Source of the DNA: Bradyrhizobium sp. SZCCT0231
GTDB lineage: Bacteria > Pseudomonadota > Alphaproteobacteria > Rhizobiales > Xanthobacteraceae
Reading direction: 5' to 3'
Length of the DNA: 64,000 nucleotides
Assembly (NCBI RefSeq): GCF_018130245.1
Contig: NZ_JAFCKP010000001.1
Span: 1 to 64,000, forward strand
Both the position numbers and the translations under genes were made by a program. Shown in pieces: positions 37,459 to 46,059 of the stretch (positions within the stretch are counted from its first letter, which is position 1; the number at the start of each line of letters is the position of its first letter). Under the pieces are notes generated by a model that did no database searches, was not told the DNA's origin, and saw only the letters and a list, made by a program, of their open reading frames with translations.

Positions 37459-38691
37459 TTAGGCCCGCTTCTCCACATTGGCACTGCGGGCCGGCACGCC
37501 GAATTCCTTGCGGCAGACCTCGGCCAGCACGGCGACGCCATCGCGGATCTGCTGGTGCGTGGGGCTTGCGAAGCACAGCCGCAGCCGCGAGCTGGAATGG
37601 CCCTTGTTGGTCGACCATTCCGGTCCCGGATTGATCGAGACGCCGGCGGCGAGCGCGGCCTGATACAGTTTCAGCGTATCGACCTGGTCGGGCAGCTTCA
37701 CCCAGAGGAAGATGCCGCCCTTCGGCTCCTCGAATTCGGCGGCGGTCCCGAACTGCTCGTTGAGCGCTTCCATCAGCGTGTCGAGCTTGGTGCGCAGCGC
37801 CTTGGTCAGGGCCGGCACGTGGGTTGAAAAATGCGGCCTGCAATAGGTGGCGAGCACCATCTGCTCCAGCGCACCGGAGCCCGCATCCGTCTTCAGCGCC
37901 AGCATCCGCGACATCACTTCCCAGGGCGCAACGACGAAGCCGACGCGCAGCGCCGGCGCGATCGACTTCGAGAACGAGCCGATATGAATCACGCCGCCGC
38001 TGGGGCTCATCGCGTAGATCGCGGGCGGGCGCTGCCCCGACCAGACGAGATCGGCATAGCAATCGTCCTCGAAAATGGGCACGCCGTATTCGGTCGCGAG
38101 CCGCACCAGCTCGGTGCGGCGGCTCTCGGGCATGATGCTGCCGGTCGGGTTCTGCACCGTCGGAATGGTGTAGATGTATTTCGGACGGATGCCGCGGCTC
38201 TTCAGGTCGGCCAGCGTGGAGGACAGCACGTCCATGCGCATGCCGTCCTTGTCGAGGGGAATGCCGATGACGTTGACACCGAGCCTCGCCAGGCGGGTCA
38301 ATGAGCCCTGATAGCTCTCCTGCTCGAAGATCACGGTGTCGCCGCGCGCCAACAGGGTGGCGTTGACGAGATCGAGTGCCTGGAGCGAGCCGGAGACGAT
38401 CAGGAGATCGTCGACCGTGCAGGTGATGCCGGCATCGCGCTCAAGCTTGGTCACCAGGAATTCGCGCAAGGGCAGGTAGCCCTGCGGACCATGCGCCAGA
38501 CCGTAAGTGGCGAGCGAGCGGCCCTCGCGCCGCAGCACCGTGTTGGTTGCTTCGATCAGCTCGTCGAGCGGCACCTGCTCGGAATCGTTGTTGCCGCCGA
38601 CGAAGCTGTATTTGGCAAGGCCCGTCCAGCGCGCGGAGGGGGCCGGCAGCCCTGCGGGAAACAGGGGCGCGAATTCGAAGCTGGACGTCAT
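37459..38691 (-). CDS. PLP-dependent class I/II aminotransferase, MocR/2-aminoadipate type
   Basis: A 410-residue fold-type I aminotransferase. Seen: YGLAHGPQGYLPLREFL, IVSGSLQALDLVNATLLARGD, the PLP-contacting YTIPTVQNPTGS, EDDCYADL, and the PLP lysine in IHIGSFSKSIAPALRVGF. No HTH domain is attached. The nearest relatives by pattern are 2-aminoadipate or aromatic aminotransferases; the substrate is uncertain. ATG 38691 has GAGGAACG upstream; the longer open frame to 39330 is the neighbour's antisense shadow. It lies 86 bp after the DUF3124-like gene on the same strand. Confidence 0.9.
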   Translation of the reverse strand: MTSSFEFAPLFPAGLPAPSARWTGLAKYSFVGGNNDSEQVPLDELIEATNTVLRREGRSLATYGLAHGPQGYLPLREFLVTKLERDAGITCTVDDLLIVSGSLQALDLVNATLLARGDTVIFEQESYQGSLTRLARLGVNVIGIPLDKDGMRMDVLSSTLADLKSRGIRPKYIYTIPTVQNPTGSIMPESRRTELVRLATEYGVPIFEDDCYADLVWSGQRPPAIYAMSPSGGVIHIGSFSKSIAPALRVGFVVAPWEVMSRMLALKTDAGSGALEQMVLATYCRPHFSTHVPALTKALRTKLDTLMEALNEQFGTAAEFEEPKGGIFLWVKLPDQVDTLKLYQAALAAGVSINPGPEWSTNKGHSSSRLRLCFASPTHQQIRDGVAVLAEVCRKEFGVPARSANVEKRA

Positions 38692-38744
38692 GGGAGCGTT
38701 CCTCGTCTTGTTCTTGTTGAGCGGCCGGCTTTGCGCTGGCCGCC

Positions 38745-38810
38745 TTACTTCTTGCCGGCCGTCCTGGTCGGACGGCCTTAGTTCTTTTTGGCCGTCCTGG
38801 TCGGACGGCC
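38745..38810 (-). repeat. 33-bp tandem duplication of a gene's 3' end including its stop codon
   Basis: Two 33-bp units: 38778-38810 is the last 11 codons of the DUF3124-like gene (GRPTRTAKKN plus stop), and 38745-38777 repeats it as GRPTRTAGKK plus stop. The shared 21-bp core is itself a palindrome (GGCCGTCC-N5-GGACGGCC), so two identical hairpins follow each other 33 bp apart. Confidence 0.7.
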
Positions 38811-39305
38811 CTGGCTGATGAAAGCGTAATGCGCGTTGGCGATGCCGCCAACCATCAGCGCTTCGACCACCGGCTCGGCGATCTCGCCCGTGGCGGCCCA
38901 GTCGACCAGAAAATTGGCGCCGGTCCCGCCGCGCACGTCGTCGGTCGGAATGAAGATCGAGACGGTGGCGAGCGGCCTCAACGCCACCGGCGTCTTCAGA
39001 TAGCTCTCGACCTGCTTGCCTGCGGTATCGAAATAGGCGATGCGTTTGACGACCAGCGGCTGGGTCTCGGAGGCGTTGTGCACGCTCAGCGTCACCGAGA
39101 AGTCGACACGCAGCTTGCCCTGGCTCATCGCGACGCTGGAATAGGCGGGCACGTAGAATCCGCCGGAAACGGCGAGTTGCTCCTTCGGCAGCGCGGTGAG
39201 CGAATCGGCAAAGTTTTGTTCGATATTGACTTTGGATTGCGCGGCGGCGGGCACGGCAAAGGCGAGGGGACCTAGCAGCACGGCTGCGACGAGCCCATTC
39301 CGCAT
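38778..39305 (-). CDS. DUF3124-like secreted protein
   Basis: A 175-residue protein with a signal peptide (MRNGLVAAVLLGPLAFAVPAAAQ). The mature domain (YVPAYSSVAMSQGKLRVDFSVTLSVHNAS, then VKRIAYFDTAGKQVESYL and GGTGANFLVDW) matches DUF3124, an uncharacterised beta-rich periplasmic family. ATG 39305 begins the signal peptide; the frame extends to 39398. The C-terminal codons and stop are duplicated just downstream. Divergent from the antiporter gene. Confidence 0.8.
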   Translation of the reverse strand: MRNGLVAAVLLGPLAFAVPAAAQSKVNIEQNFADSLTALPKEQLAVSGGFYVPAYSSVAMSQGKLRVDFSVTLSVHNASETQPLVVKRIAYFDTAGKQVESYLKTPVALRPLATVSIFIPTDDVRGGTGANFLVDWAATGEIAEPVVEALMVGGIANAHYAFISQGRPTRTAKKN

Positions 39306-39372
39306 GTGACGAATTGCTCGCTTGCCGCACCGCAACCCGTCTCTAGGGTGCGGCAAAACGGACCAATTTGGC

Positions 39373-41103
39373 ATGCATGAGCTGATTCGCGACATCACTC
39401 TCTCTATCCTGTTTGCCTGGATGCTGGGCCTGCTCGCCCATTTCTCCCGGCAACCGCTGATCCTGGCCTACCTTATCGCCGGCTTTTGCATAGGTCCATT
39501 CGGTGCCGGCTGGGTCCATTCGCAGGAATCGATCAGCGTGATCTCCGAGCTTGGCCTGATCTTCATGCTGTTCATGATCGGGCTCGAGATCGACCTGAAG
39601 AAGATCGTGCGGGCAGGGCGGGTGATCCTGTTCGCGGCAGGCAGCCAGCTGGTCGGCGGCTGTCTGCTCGGGATTCTGTTCTTCGTCGGCATCGGCCTGT
39701 CGCTCGGCGGCGGGCATTTCGATGCGGTCTATCTTTGTGTCGCCTGCGCGCTGTCGAGCACCGTCATCATCGTCAAGGTGCTCTACGAGAAACGCGAGCT
39801 CGATACGCTGCCGGGCCGCATCACCCTCGGCATCCTGGTGCTCCAGGACATCTTCGCCATCCTGTTCCTGGCGGTGCAGCCGAGCCTGGCCAATCTGCAG
39901 GTCAGCGTCATCCTGCTCTCGATCGGCCGCGTCGCGGTGCTGGTCGCTGCCGCGCTGCTCGTCAGCCGCTACGTGCTGCCGCGGCTGTTCCACCAGATCG
40001 CCCGGCGGCCCGAGCTGATCCTGCTCGGCGCGCTGGCCTGGTGCTTCCTCGTCGCCGAGACCGCCGAGCGGCTCTCGCTGTCGCGCGAGATGGGCGCGCT
40101 GATCGCCGGCGTCTCGCTCTCGACCTTCCCTTACGCGCTCGACGTGACCGCCAAGGTCACCACGCTCCGCGATTTCTTCATCACGCTGTTCTTCGTCGCG
40201 CTCGGCATGACCATTCCCGTGCCCGGCCTCTCGGTGATTGGCCTTGCCTTGATGATCGCGGCGTTCACGGTGGTGAGCCGCCTCGTTACCACGTTCACCC
40301 CGCTCTACCTGATGAAGCAGGGCCTGCGCGCCAGCCTGTTGCCGGCGCTGAACCTTGCCCAGATCTCCGAGTTCTCGCTGGTGGTGATCCAGACCGGTGT
40401 CGCCGACCACCATATCGCGGCCGAGACGGCGAATGCGGCCTCCTTTGCCTTCGTGGTGCTGGCGGTGCTCTCCACCTTCGTGATGACCCGCAGCGACGAG
40501 ATCACCCGCTGGGCGATCGGCCCGTTGAAGCGGATCGGCTTGCGCGATCTCGACCATGGCAACGGCCATGCCGAGGACGGACACGGAGGCGGCCATGGCG
40601 AGGCCCGCCGCATCGTCATCCTCGGCTTTTTCCGTGCGGCGAGCGCGCTGCTGGCGGAGATCGAACGGCAGGCACCGGTGCTGCTGGAGCAGATCACGGT
40701 GGTCGATTTCAACCCCAATGTGTACCAGACCCTGCTCTCGCGCGGTCTGCACGTGATCTATGGCGACATCAGCAGCGCCGACACGCTGCTCCACGCCGGC
40801 GTCGGCAAGTCCGAGATGATCATCCTCAGCGTGCCGGACGCGCTTCTTAAGGGCGCCAGCAACGAGAAGCTGGTCCGTCACGTCCGCGCGCTCAATCCGA
40901 CCGCCCTGATCGTTGCCACGGCCGATCTGTTGTCGGACGTGGGCGAGCTCTATGCGGCCGGCGCCAGCTACGTCACCGTGACCCGGCTCAGCGATGCTCA
41001 TGAGCTGTTTACCGTGATCGAAGCCGCCCAGGCCGGCCTGCTAGCCGACAAGCGCGCCGAGCTCGATCAGCGCCTCGGCGAGCGCCGCGAGGTGCTGCCT
41101 TGA
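39373..41103 (+). CDS. CPA2-family K+/H+ antiporter with TrkA-N domain (KefB type)
   Basis: A 576-residue inner-membrane protein. About 12-13 helices fill residues 1-390; ELGLIFMLFMIGLEIDL and the core FLVAETAERLSLSREMGALIAGVSL are typical of CPA2 exchangers. A His/Gly-rich linker (about residues 392-412) leads to a Rossmann TrkA-N domain (about 415-540; IVILGFFRAASALLAEIE, where the usual GxGxxG is altered). It probably exports K+ for H+. ATG 39373 begins at the first helix; an earlier ATG at 39322 adds 17 polar residues. Confidence 0.9.
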   Translation: MHELIRDITLSILFAWMLGLLAHFSRQPLILAYLIAGFCIGPFGAGWVHSQESISVISELGLIFMLFMIGLEIDLKKIVRAGRVILFAAGSQLVGGCLLGILFFVGIGLSLGGGHFDAVYLCVACALSSTVIIVKVLYEKRELDTLPGRITLGILVLQDIFAILFLAVQPSLANLQVSVILLSIGRVAVLVAAALLVSRYVLPRLFHQIARRPELILLGALAWCFLVAETAERLSLSREMGALIAGVSLSTFPYALDVTAKVTTLRDFFITLFFVALGMTIPVPGLSVIGLALMIAAFTVVSRLVTTFTPLYLMKQGLRASLLPALNLAQISEFSLVVIQTGVADHHIAAETANAASFAFVVLAVLSTFVMTRSDEITRWAIGPLKRIGLRDLDHGNGHAEDGHGGGHGEARRIVILGFFRAASALLAEIERQAPVLLEQITVVDFNPNVYQTLLSRGLHVIYGDISSADTLLHAGVGKSEMIILSVPDALLKGASNEKLVRHVRALNPTALIVATADLLSDVGELYAAGASYVTVTRLSDAHELFTVIEAAQAGLLADKRAELDQRLGERREVLP

Positions 41104-41279
41104 CGGCGTCCGGCGGCCTTCCGTGCGGGCGATCTGCGCTTATATCGCTGGTATGCCCGGTGCAAGCCTGAAACCCCTTGGCAGGCCTGCCGTCTGGCAT
41201 ATGTGGTTGCGCTGGGGAGACTAGCGCCCCGACCCAAGTCCGGCTAAGCCTCCCGGCCATAACCGATAGAGATTGGGAA

Positions 41280-42356
41280 ATGCCCGATAGCGTTCAGGAA
41301 GTCTTGCAGGCCTTTGCCCGGGGTGAGCTCGTGGTCGTCACCGACGACGAGGACCGTGAGGGCGAGGGCGATCTGATCGTCGCCGCCTCGCTCTGCACCG
41401 CCGAGAAGATGGCGTTCATCATCCGCCATACCTCCGGCATCGTCTGCGCGCCCGTGACGACCGAGGACGCGCGCCGCCTGCGGCTCGATCCGATGGTCGC
41501 CCACAACGATTCCGCGCACACCACCGCGTTCACGGTCTCGGTCGACTACAAGCCCGATGGCGGCACCGGCATCTCCGCCGAGGAGCGCGCCTCGTGCTGC
41601 CGCGCGCTCGCCAATTCCAATGTCGGCGCCAACGACTTCGCCCGGCCCGGTCACATCTTCCCCCTGATCGCCAAGGACGGCGGCGTGCTGCTGCGCTCCG
41701 GCCATACCGAGGCCGCCGTCGACCTCTGCAAGCTCTCCGGCCTGCCGCCGGTCGGCGTCATCAGCGAGCTGATGAACGACGACGGCAGCGTGATGAAGGG
41801 CGAGCAGGTCGCCCGCTTCGCCGCCGAGCACAAGCTCAAGCACGTCACCATCGCGGATATGATCGCCTACCGCCAGGCGCGCGAGAAACTGATCGAGCGG
41901 GTCTCGACGTTCGTCACCGAGAGCCCGATCGGTCCCTTGCAGGGCTATGCCTACCGCTCGCCCTTCGATTCCATCGCTCACGTCGCCTTCGTCTACAACG
42001 GCGTCGGCGACGGCAAGAACGTGCTGACGCGCTTCCACAAGCCGAACATCGTCAAGGACACCTTCACCGGCCACAAGCGCATGGCGGTCGTGCTCGAGCA
42101 TTTCAAGAAAGCGGGCCGTGGCGTGCTGGTATACTTGCGTGACGGCGCGGCCGGTGTCCCCGTGGCGCCGCTGCCGGACGAGTCGTCGACGGAGGCTGAC
42201 CGCAACCGCCAGTGGCGCGAGGTCGGCGTTGGCGCCCAGATCCTGCGCGACCTCGGCGTCACCTCGATCCGGCATCTCACCTCCTCGGTGCACGACTACA
42301 AGGGTCTGTCGGGCTTCGGCATCGAGATCGTTGCCAACGAGCAGCTCGAAAGCTGA
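41280..42356 (+). CDS. ribBA: RibBA variant: active-looking DHBP synthase, GTP cyclohydrolase II half lacks its zinc motif
   Basis: 358 residues. The N-terminal half (about 1-200) is a 3,4-dihydroxy-2-butanone-4-phosphate synthase: DDEDREGEGDLIVAA, RPGHIFPLIAKDGGVL and GHTEAAVDL carry the metal and substrate residues. The C-terminal half (about 205-358) aligns with GTP cyclohydrolase II only in outline. At the expected place there is no Cys-X2-GD...Cys-X-Cys zinc motif; instead it reads YAYRSPFDSIAHVAFVYNG. This matches the RibBX type described in Proteobacteria, with no cyclohydrolase activity. The start at 41280 follows GAGATTGGGAA. No FMN riboswitch is seen in the 176-bp leader. Confidence 0.9.
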   Translation: MPDSVQEVLQAFARGELVVVTDDEDREGEGDLIVAASLCTAEKMAFIIRHTSGIVCAPVTTEDARRLRLDPMVAHNDSAHTTAFTVSVDYKPDGGTGISAEERASCCRALANSNVGANDFARPGHIFPLIAKDGGVLLRSGHTEAAVDLCKLSGLPPVGVISELMNDDGSVMKGEQVARFAAEHKLKHVTIADMIAYRQAREKLIERVSTFVTESPIGPLQGYAYRSPFDSIAHVAFVYNGVGDGKNVLTRFHKPNIVKDTFTGHKRMAVVLEHFKKAGRGVLVYLRDGAAGVPVAPLPDESSTEADRNRQWREVGVGAQILRDLGVTSIRHLTSSVHDYKGLSGFGIEIVANEQLES

Positions 42357-42488
42357 CCGCATCGCTTCCAGGCGCGCGCCGTTGTGCCGCCCCGGAACGA
42401 CCGAAACCAGGATGCAATTGAACTTGTTGCCGCGGCGCTTTACTTTGTCGGGCAATTATCGACGGAACCAGACGCGAAAGGACGTTTT

Positions 42489-43703
42489 ATGAGCGTGCGC
42501 CCTCAGGCCAAGGACAAGCCGGCTGCGGCTTCTTTCCAGTGGGACGATCCGTTCCTGCTCGACGAGCAGCTCACCGAAGACGAGCGCATGGTGCGCGACA
42601 CCGCCCGCGCTTACGCCCAGGACAAGCTGCTGCCGCGCGTCTCCAAGGCCTATCTCGAAGAGAAGACCGACCGCGAGATCTTCAACGAGATGGGCGAGCT
42701 CGGCCTGATCGGCATCACGCTGCCGGAAGAGTATGGCTGTGCCAATGCGAGCTACGTCGCCTATGGCCTCGTCGCGCGCGAGATCGAGCGGGTCGATTCC
42801 GGCTATCGCTCGATGAACTCGGTGCAGTCTTCGCTGGTGATGTACCCGATCTACGCCTATGGCGACGAGAACCAGCGCAAGAAGTACCTGCCGAAGCTCG
42901 CCAGCGGCGAGTGGGTCGGCTGCTTCGGCCTGACGGAGCCCGACGCCGGCTCCGATCCCGCCGGCATGAAGACCCGCGCCGAGAAGGTCTCGGACGGCTA
43001 TCGCCTCACCGGCAGCAAGATGTGGATCTCGAACGCGCCGATCGCCGACGTGTTCGTGGTCTGGGCCAAGTCGGCCGCGCACGACAACCAGATCCGCGGC
43101 TTCGTGCTGGAGAAGGGCATGAAGGGCCTCTCCGCCCCGAAGATCGGCGGCAAGCTCTCACTTCGCGCCTCCATCACCGGTGAGGTCGTGATGGACGGCG
43201 TCGTGGTTCCGGAAGACGCCCTGCTGCCCAACGTCTCCGGCCTCAAGGGCCCGTTCGGCTGCCTCAACCGCGCCCGTTACGGCATCTCCTGGGGGGCGTT
43301 AGGGGCCGCCGAGGACTGCATGCATCGCGCCCGTCAGTACACGCTCGACCGCAAGCAGTTCGGCAAGCCGCTCGCCGCGACCCAGCTCGTGCAGAAGAAG
43401 CTCGCGGACATGGAGACCGAGATCGCGCTGGGCCTGCAAGCCTCGTTGCGCGTCGGCCGCCTGATGGACGAGGGCAAGTTCGCGCCCGAGATGATCTCGA
43501 TCGTCAAGCGCAACAATTGCGGCAAGGCCCTCGATATCGCCCGCACCGCCCGCGACATGCACGGCGGCAACGGCATCTCGATCGAGTATCACGTGATGCG
43601 CCACGTCCATAACCTCGAGACGGTCAATACCTACGAGGGTACCCACGACGTCCACGCCCTGATCCTCGGCCGCGCGATCACGGGCATTCAGGCGTTTTTC
43701 TAG
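42489..43703 (+). CDS. gcdH: glutaryl-CoA dehydrogenase (acyl-CoA dehydrogenase family)
   Basis: A 404-residue FAD enzyme converting glutaryl-CoA to crotonyl-CoA in lysine and tryptophan breakdown. Seen: [71 protein letters not shown], and the catalytic Glu region [19 protein letters not shown] near the end. The Arg in [13 protein letters not shown] is the residue that selects the glutaryl group in this family. ATG 42489 has AAAGGACG upstream. It is 132 bp after ribBA and is followed by a palindromic repeat, so probably its own unit. Confidence 0.92.
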   Translation: MSVRPQAKDKPAAASFQWDDPFLLDEQLTEDERMVRDTARAYAQDKLLPRVSKAYLEEKTDREIFNEMGELGLIGITLPEEYGCANASYVAYGLVAREIERVDSGYRSMNSVQSSLVMYPIYAYGDENQRKKYLPKLASGEWVGCFGLTEPDAGSDPAGMKTRAEKVSDGYRLTGSKMWISNAPIADVFVVWAKSAAHDNQIRGFVLEKGMKGLSAPKIGGKLSLRASITGEVVMDGVVVPEDALLPNVSGLKGPFGCLNRARYGISWGALGAAEDCMHRARQYTLDRKQFGKPLAATQLVQKKLADMETEIALGLQASLRVGRLMDEGKFAPEMISIVKRNNCGKALDIARTARDMHGGNGISIEYHVMRHVHNLETVNTYEGTHDVHALILGRAITGIQAFF

Positions 43704-43739
43704 TCGTCACGCATTCCGCGGCCATTGTTTTGCTGAGCT

Positions 43740-43863
43740 GTCATCGCCCGCCTTGTGCGCAATTGCGCACTCGGGCGGGCGATCCAGTATCCAGAGACCT
43801 CGCCTTCGCCACAGGCGCCACGGCGTACTGGATACCCCTTCGCGGGGTATGACGGCGAGGGTT
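43740..43863. repeat. palindromic intergenic repeat
   Basis: ATCGCCCGCC...GGGCGGGCGAT surrounds GCGCAATTGCGC (43744-43783), followed by CCAGTATCCAG paired with CTGGATACC further on and a terminal hairpin CCCCTTCGCGGGG. It fills the gap between gcdH and the MBL-fold gene and resembles the other intergenic repeats of this window in style. Confidence 0.65.
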
Positions 43864-43888
43864 GGGGCAGCAGTGCACAGGAAGTCTC

Positions 43889-44809
43889 ATGTCCGACAAC
43901 GACGACGTCCCGTTCAACCGCAACTTTCCGCTTCGGCCCGGCATCGTCGAGGAGGTCCGCCCCGGTGTGCGGCGTGTGCTCTGCAACAATCCGAGCCCGT
44001 TCACCTTCACCGGCACGGTCAGCTATGTCGTCGGCAAGGGCAATGTCGCGATCATCGATCCCGGTCCGGATGACGAGGCGCATGCGGCGGCGCTGCTCGA
44101 TGCCGTGCGCGGCGAGACGGTGACGCACATCTTCGTCACCCACACCCACCGCGACCATTCGCCGAATACCGCGCGGATCAAGCAGGCGACCGGGGCGCCG
44201 GTTTATGCCGAAGGTCCGCATCGCGCCTCGCGCCCGCGTTTCGAGAGCGAGAAACACAATCCGGAGTCCGGCGTCGACCGCGATTTTGCGCCGGACGTCA
44301 ACCTCGCACACGGCGACATCGTGGAAGGCGACGGCTGGCGGCTCGAGGCCGTGGCGACCCCCGGTCACACGGCCAATCATCTGGCATTCGCCTGGCCCGA
44401 GCGAAAATTCAACTTCGTCGGCGATCACGTGATGGGCTGGTCGACCTCGATCGTGGCGCCGCCCGACGGCTCGATGATCGACTACATGGACTCGCTGGAC
44501 CGGCTCGCGGCACGCGAGGAGGATCTCTATTTCTCAGGCCACGGCCCCGAGATTCCCGAGGGCCCGCGCTTTGCGCGCTTCCTGATTCGTCACCGCAAGG
44601 CGCGTGAGGCCTCGATCCTGCACCGCCTTGCCAAGGGCGAGACCGACATCCCGACCATGGTCCGCGCGATCTATATCGGTATCGATCCGAGGCTGACGGC
44701 GGCCGCCGGCTACTCCGTGCTGGCGCACCTCGAAGACTTGGTCGCCCGCGGCGTGGTCGCGACCGAGGGCGATCCCGTGATCGGCGGGACGTATCGGATG
44801 GCGGTCTAA
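43889..44809 (+). CDS. metallo-beta-lactamase-fold hydrolase with C-terminal winged helix
   Basis: A 306-residue protein. The MBL metal site is THTHRDHSPN (HxHxDH), with further ligands in TPGHTANHL, FVGDHVMGW and YFSGHGP. The C-terminal 60 residues (RFARFLIRHRKAREASILHRLAKGETDIPTMVRAIY) form the BLACT_WH winged helix found in LACTB2-like hydrolases and in nucleases/thioesterases of this class. Substrate unknown. ATG 43889 has AGGAAG upstream; a TTG at 43862 is less likely. Confidence 0.88.
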   Translation: MSDNDDVPFNRNFPLRPGIVEEVRPGVRRVLCNNPSPFTFTGTVSYVVGKGNVAIIDPGPDDEAHAAALLDAVRGETVTHIFVTHTHRDHSPNTARIKQATGAPVYAEGPHRASRPRFESEKHNPESGVDRDFAPDVNLAHGDIVEGDGWRLEAVATPGHTANHLAFAWPERKFNFVGDHVMGWSTSIVAPPDGSMIDYMDSLDRLAAREEDLYFSGHGPEIPEGPRFARFLIRHRKAREASILHRLAKGETDIPTMVRAIYIGIDPRLTAAAGYSVLAHLEDLVARGVVATEGDPVIGGTYRMAV

Positions 44810-44814
44810 ACTCT

Positions 44815-44920
44815 CGTCATTCCGGGGCGCGCGCCAGCGCGAACCCGGAATTCATCGGGCCGCAGTGTTGGTGGATGAATGGATTCCGGGTTCGATGCTG
44901 CGCATCGCCCCGGAATGACG
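44815..44920. repeat. palindromic intergenic repeat
   Basis: CGTCATTCCGGGGCG (44815 onward) is mirrored by CGCCCCGGAATGACG (ending 44920), and GAACCCGGAATTCATC by GATTCCGGGTTC inside. Such CGTCATTCCGGGGCG elements are highly repeated in Bradyrhizobium. It occupies the convergent gap between the MBL-fold and DUF1499 genes. Confidence 0.78.
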
Positions 44921-44927
44921 GCGGGAG

Positions 44928-45782
44928 TCACTTTTTCACCGTCTTCGCCGGCGCCTTGGGCGGCGCGACCGGCGTCTTCTTTACCGGCTTGAGCGCGTCG
45001 GCATCGGCGGCGGTGTTGAGATCGTCGATGAATTTTTTGACGCGCGCGGCGTTGCTGCCGAGATCGCTGTCGAAATTGCGCGAGGCAGAGCGGATATCGA
45101 CGCGGGAATCATCGCCATCCGGCACGACCCTTATCGACACGTCTTCGCGAAAACCCATGATCGGCGTGCGCGCGACCGCTTCGATGCGGCCGATGCGGCG
45201 CGGTGGCTGCGGTGCGCGCTCATCGATCACGATCCATTTGCGCTTGTGGACGAGCTGGAGCGCGATCGCATAGGCGCGGTCGACCGAAATCTCGAGCTCG
45301 ACGGGCTCGATGTCGGGATAGAAGTGGCGCTGCTGCTCCGCCGAATAGAGGCCGGCGTAGACGGCGGGATTGGTGCCTTCGCCGGTACGCAGCCGTGCCA
45401 GCGCCTCGAAGCGCGGCGGATCGATCGGGGCGGTGGTGATGTCGTAAATCGACGGCAGCTTACGATATTGCAGGCCGAGATAGGCGGGGTAGGCGAGGAT
45501 CGCCCCGTCGATCAGGAAGGCGAGCAGGATGCGCGCCATGCCACGCGAGCCGTTCTGCCAGATCGCGGCAAAGCCGGCGAGCCCGAACAAGATCGAGAGG
45601 CCGGCGATCGCGAGCCCGCCGAGGAAAGTCACAAGCGCCGGCTTCGGCTCCAGGAAATCGAAGCGGACGATGATGATCGACACCACCGCCGCCACCACCG
45701 CGAACACGGCCAGATTGCGCGCCCAGCTCGCAAGGCTGGACACGGGCTCCGACTGGTAGGGAGCGGAAAACCTGCGGGCCAT
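44928..45782 (-). CDS. DUF1499 membrane protein
   Basis: A 284-residue protein. Three hydrophobic segments in the first 105 residues (LAVFAVVAAVVSIIIV; ALVTFLGGLAIAGLSILFGLAGFAAIW; ILLAFLIDGAILAYPAYL) are followed by a soluble DUF1499 domain (about 115-255) with LPSIYDITTAPIDPPRF and GFREDVSIRV, both characteristic. The C-terminal tail is Lys/Pro/Ala-rich. Function of DUF1499 is unknown. The start follows GAGCTC rather than a clear ribosome site. The stop is 8 bp from the repeat. Confidence 0.87.
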   Translation of the reverse strand: MARRFSAPYQSEPVSSLASWARNLAVFAVVAAVVSIIIVRFDFLEPKPALVTFLGGLAIAGLSILFGLAGFAAIWQNGSRGMARILLAFLIDGAILAYPAYLGLQYRKLPSIYDITTAPIDPPRFEALARLRTGEGTNPAVYAGLYSAEQQRHFYPDIEPVELEISVDRAYAIALQLVHKRKWIVIDERAPQPPRRIGRIEAVARTPIMGFREDVSIRVVPDGDDSRVDIRSASRNFDSDLGSNAARVKKFIDDLNTAADADALKPVKKTPVAPPKAPAKTVKK

Positions 45783-45889
45783 CGGGTGAGCTCTGCCGGA
45801 CGTTGAGGGCGGCGCCGGCCGATCCGGCGCGACGATGCGCCGTTGAGACCACGGCCCGAAGGCAAATTCAAGAGTCGATCACCCTCTTA

Positions 45890-46047
45890 CCCTCCCCTGG
45901 AGGGGGAGGGTCGATCGCGCGCAGCGCGAGCGGGGTGGGGTGATCTCTCCACACGGGCACTGTTGGTTGCGGAGAGATCGTCACCCCACCCCGTCTCACA
46001 TTTCGCTGCGCTCCATGTGAGCCGACCCTCCCCCTCCAGGGGAAGGT
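45890..46047. repeat. long imperfect inverted repeat, about 158 bp
   Basis: The outer arms are CCCTCCCCTGGAGGGGGAGG (from 45890) and CCTCCCCCTCCAGGGGAAGG (ending 46047). Inner arms GTGGGGTGATCTCTCC and GGAGAGATCGTCACCCCAC pair as well. It is of the same general type as the repeat at 34541 and fills the gap between the DUF1499 gene and the acyl-CoA ligase gene. Confidence 0.78.
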
Positions 46048-46059
46048 GGGCACCGATGC

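Noticed and set aside
41104-41279. Possible FMN riboswitch ahead of ribBA
   Set aside because: None of the conserved RFN-element segments could be found in the leader on the coding strand.
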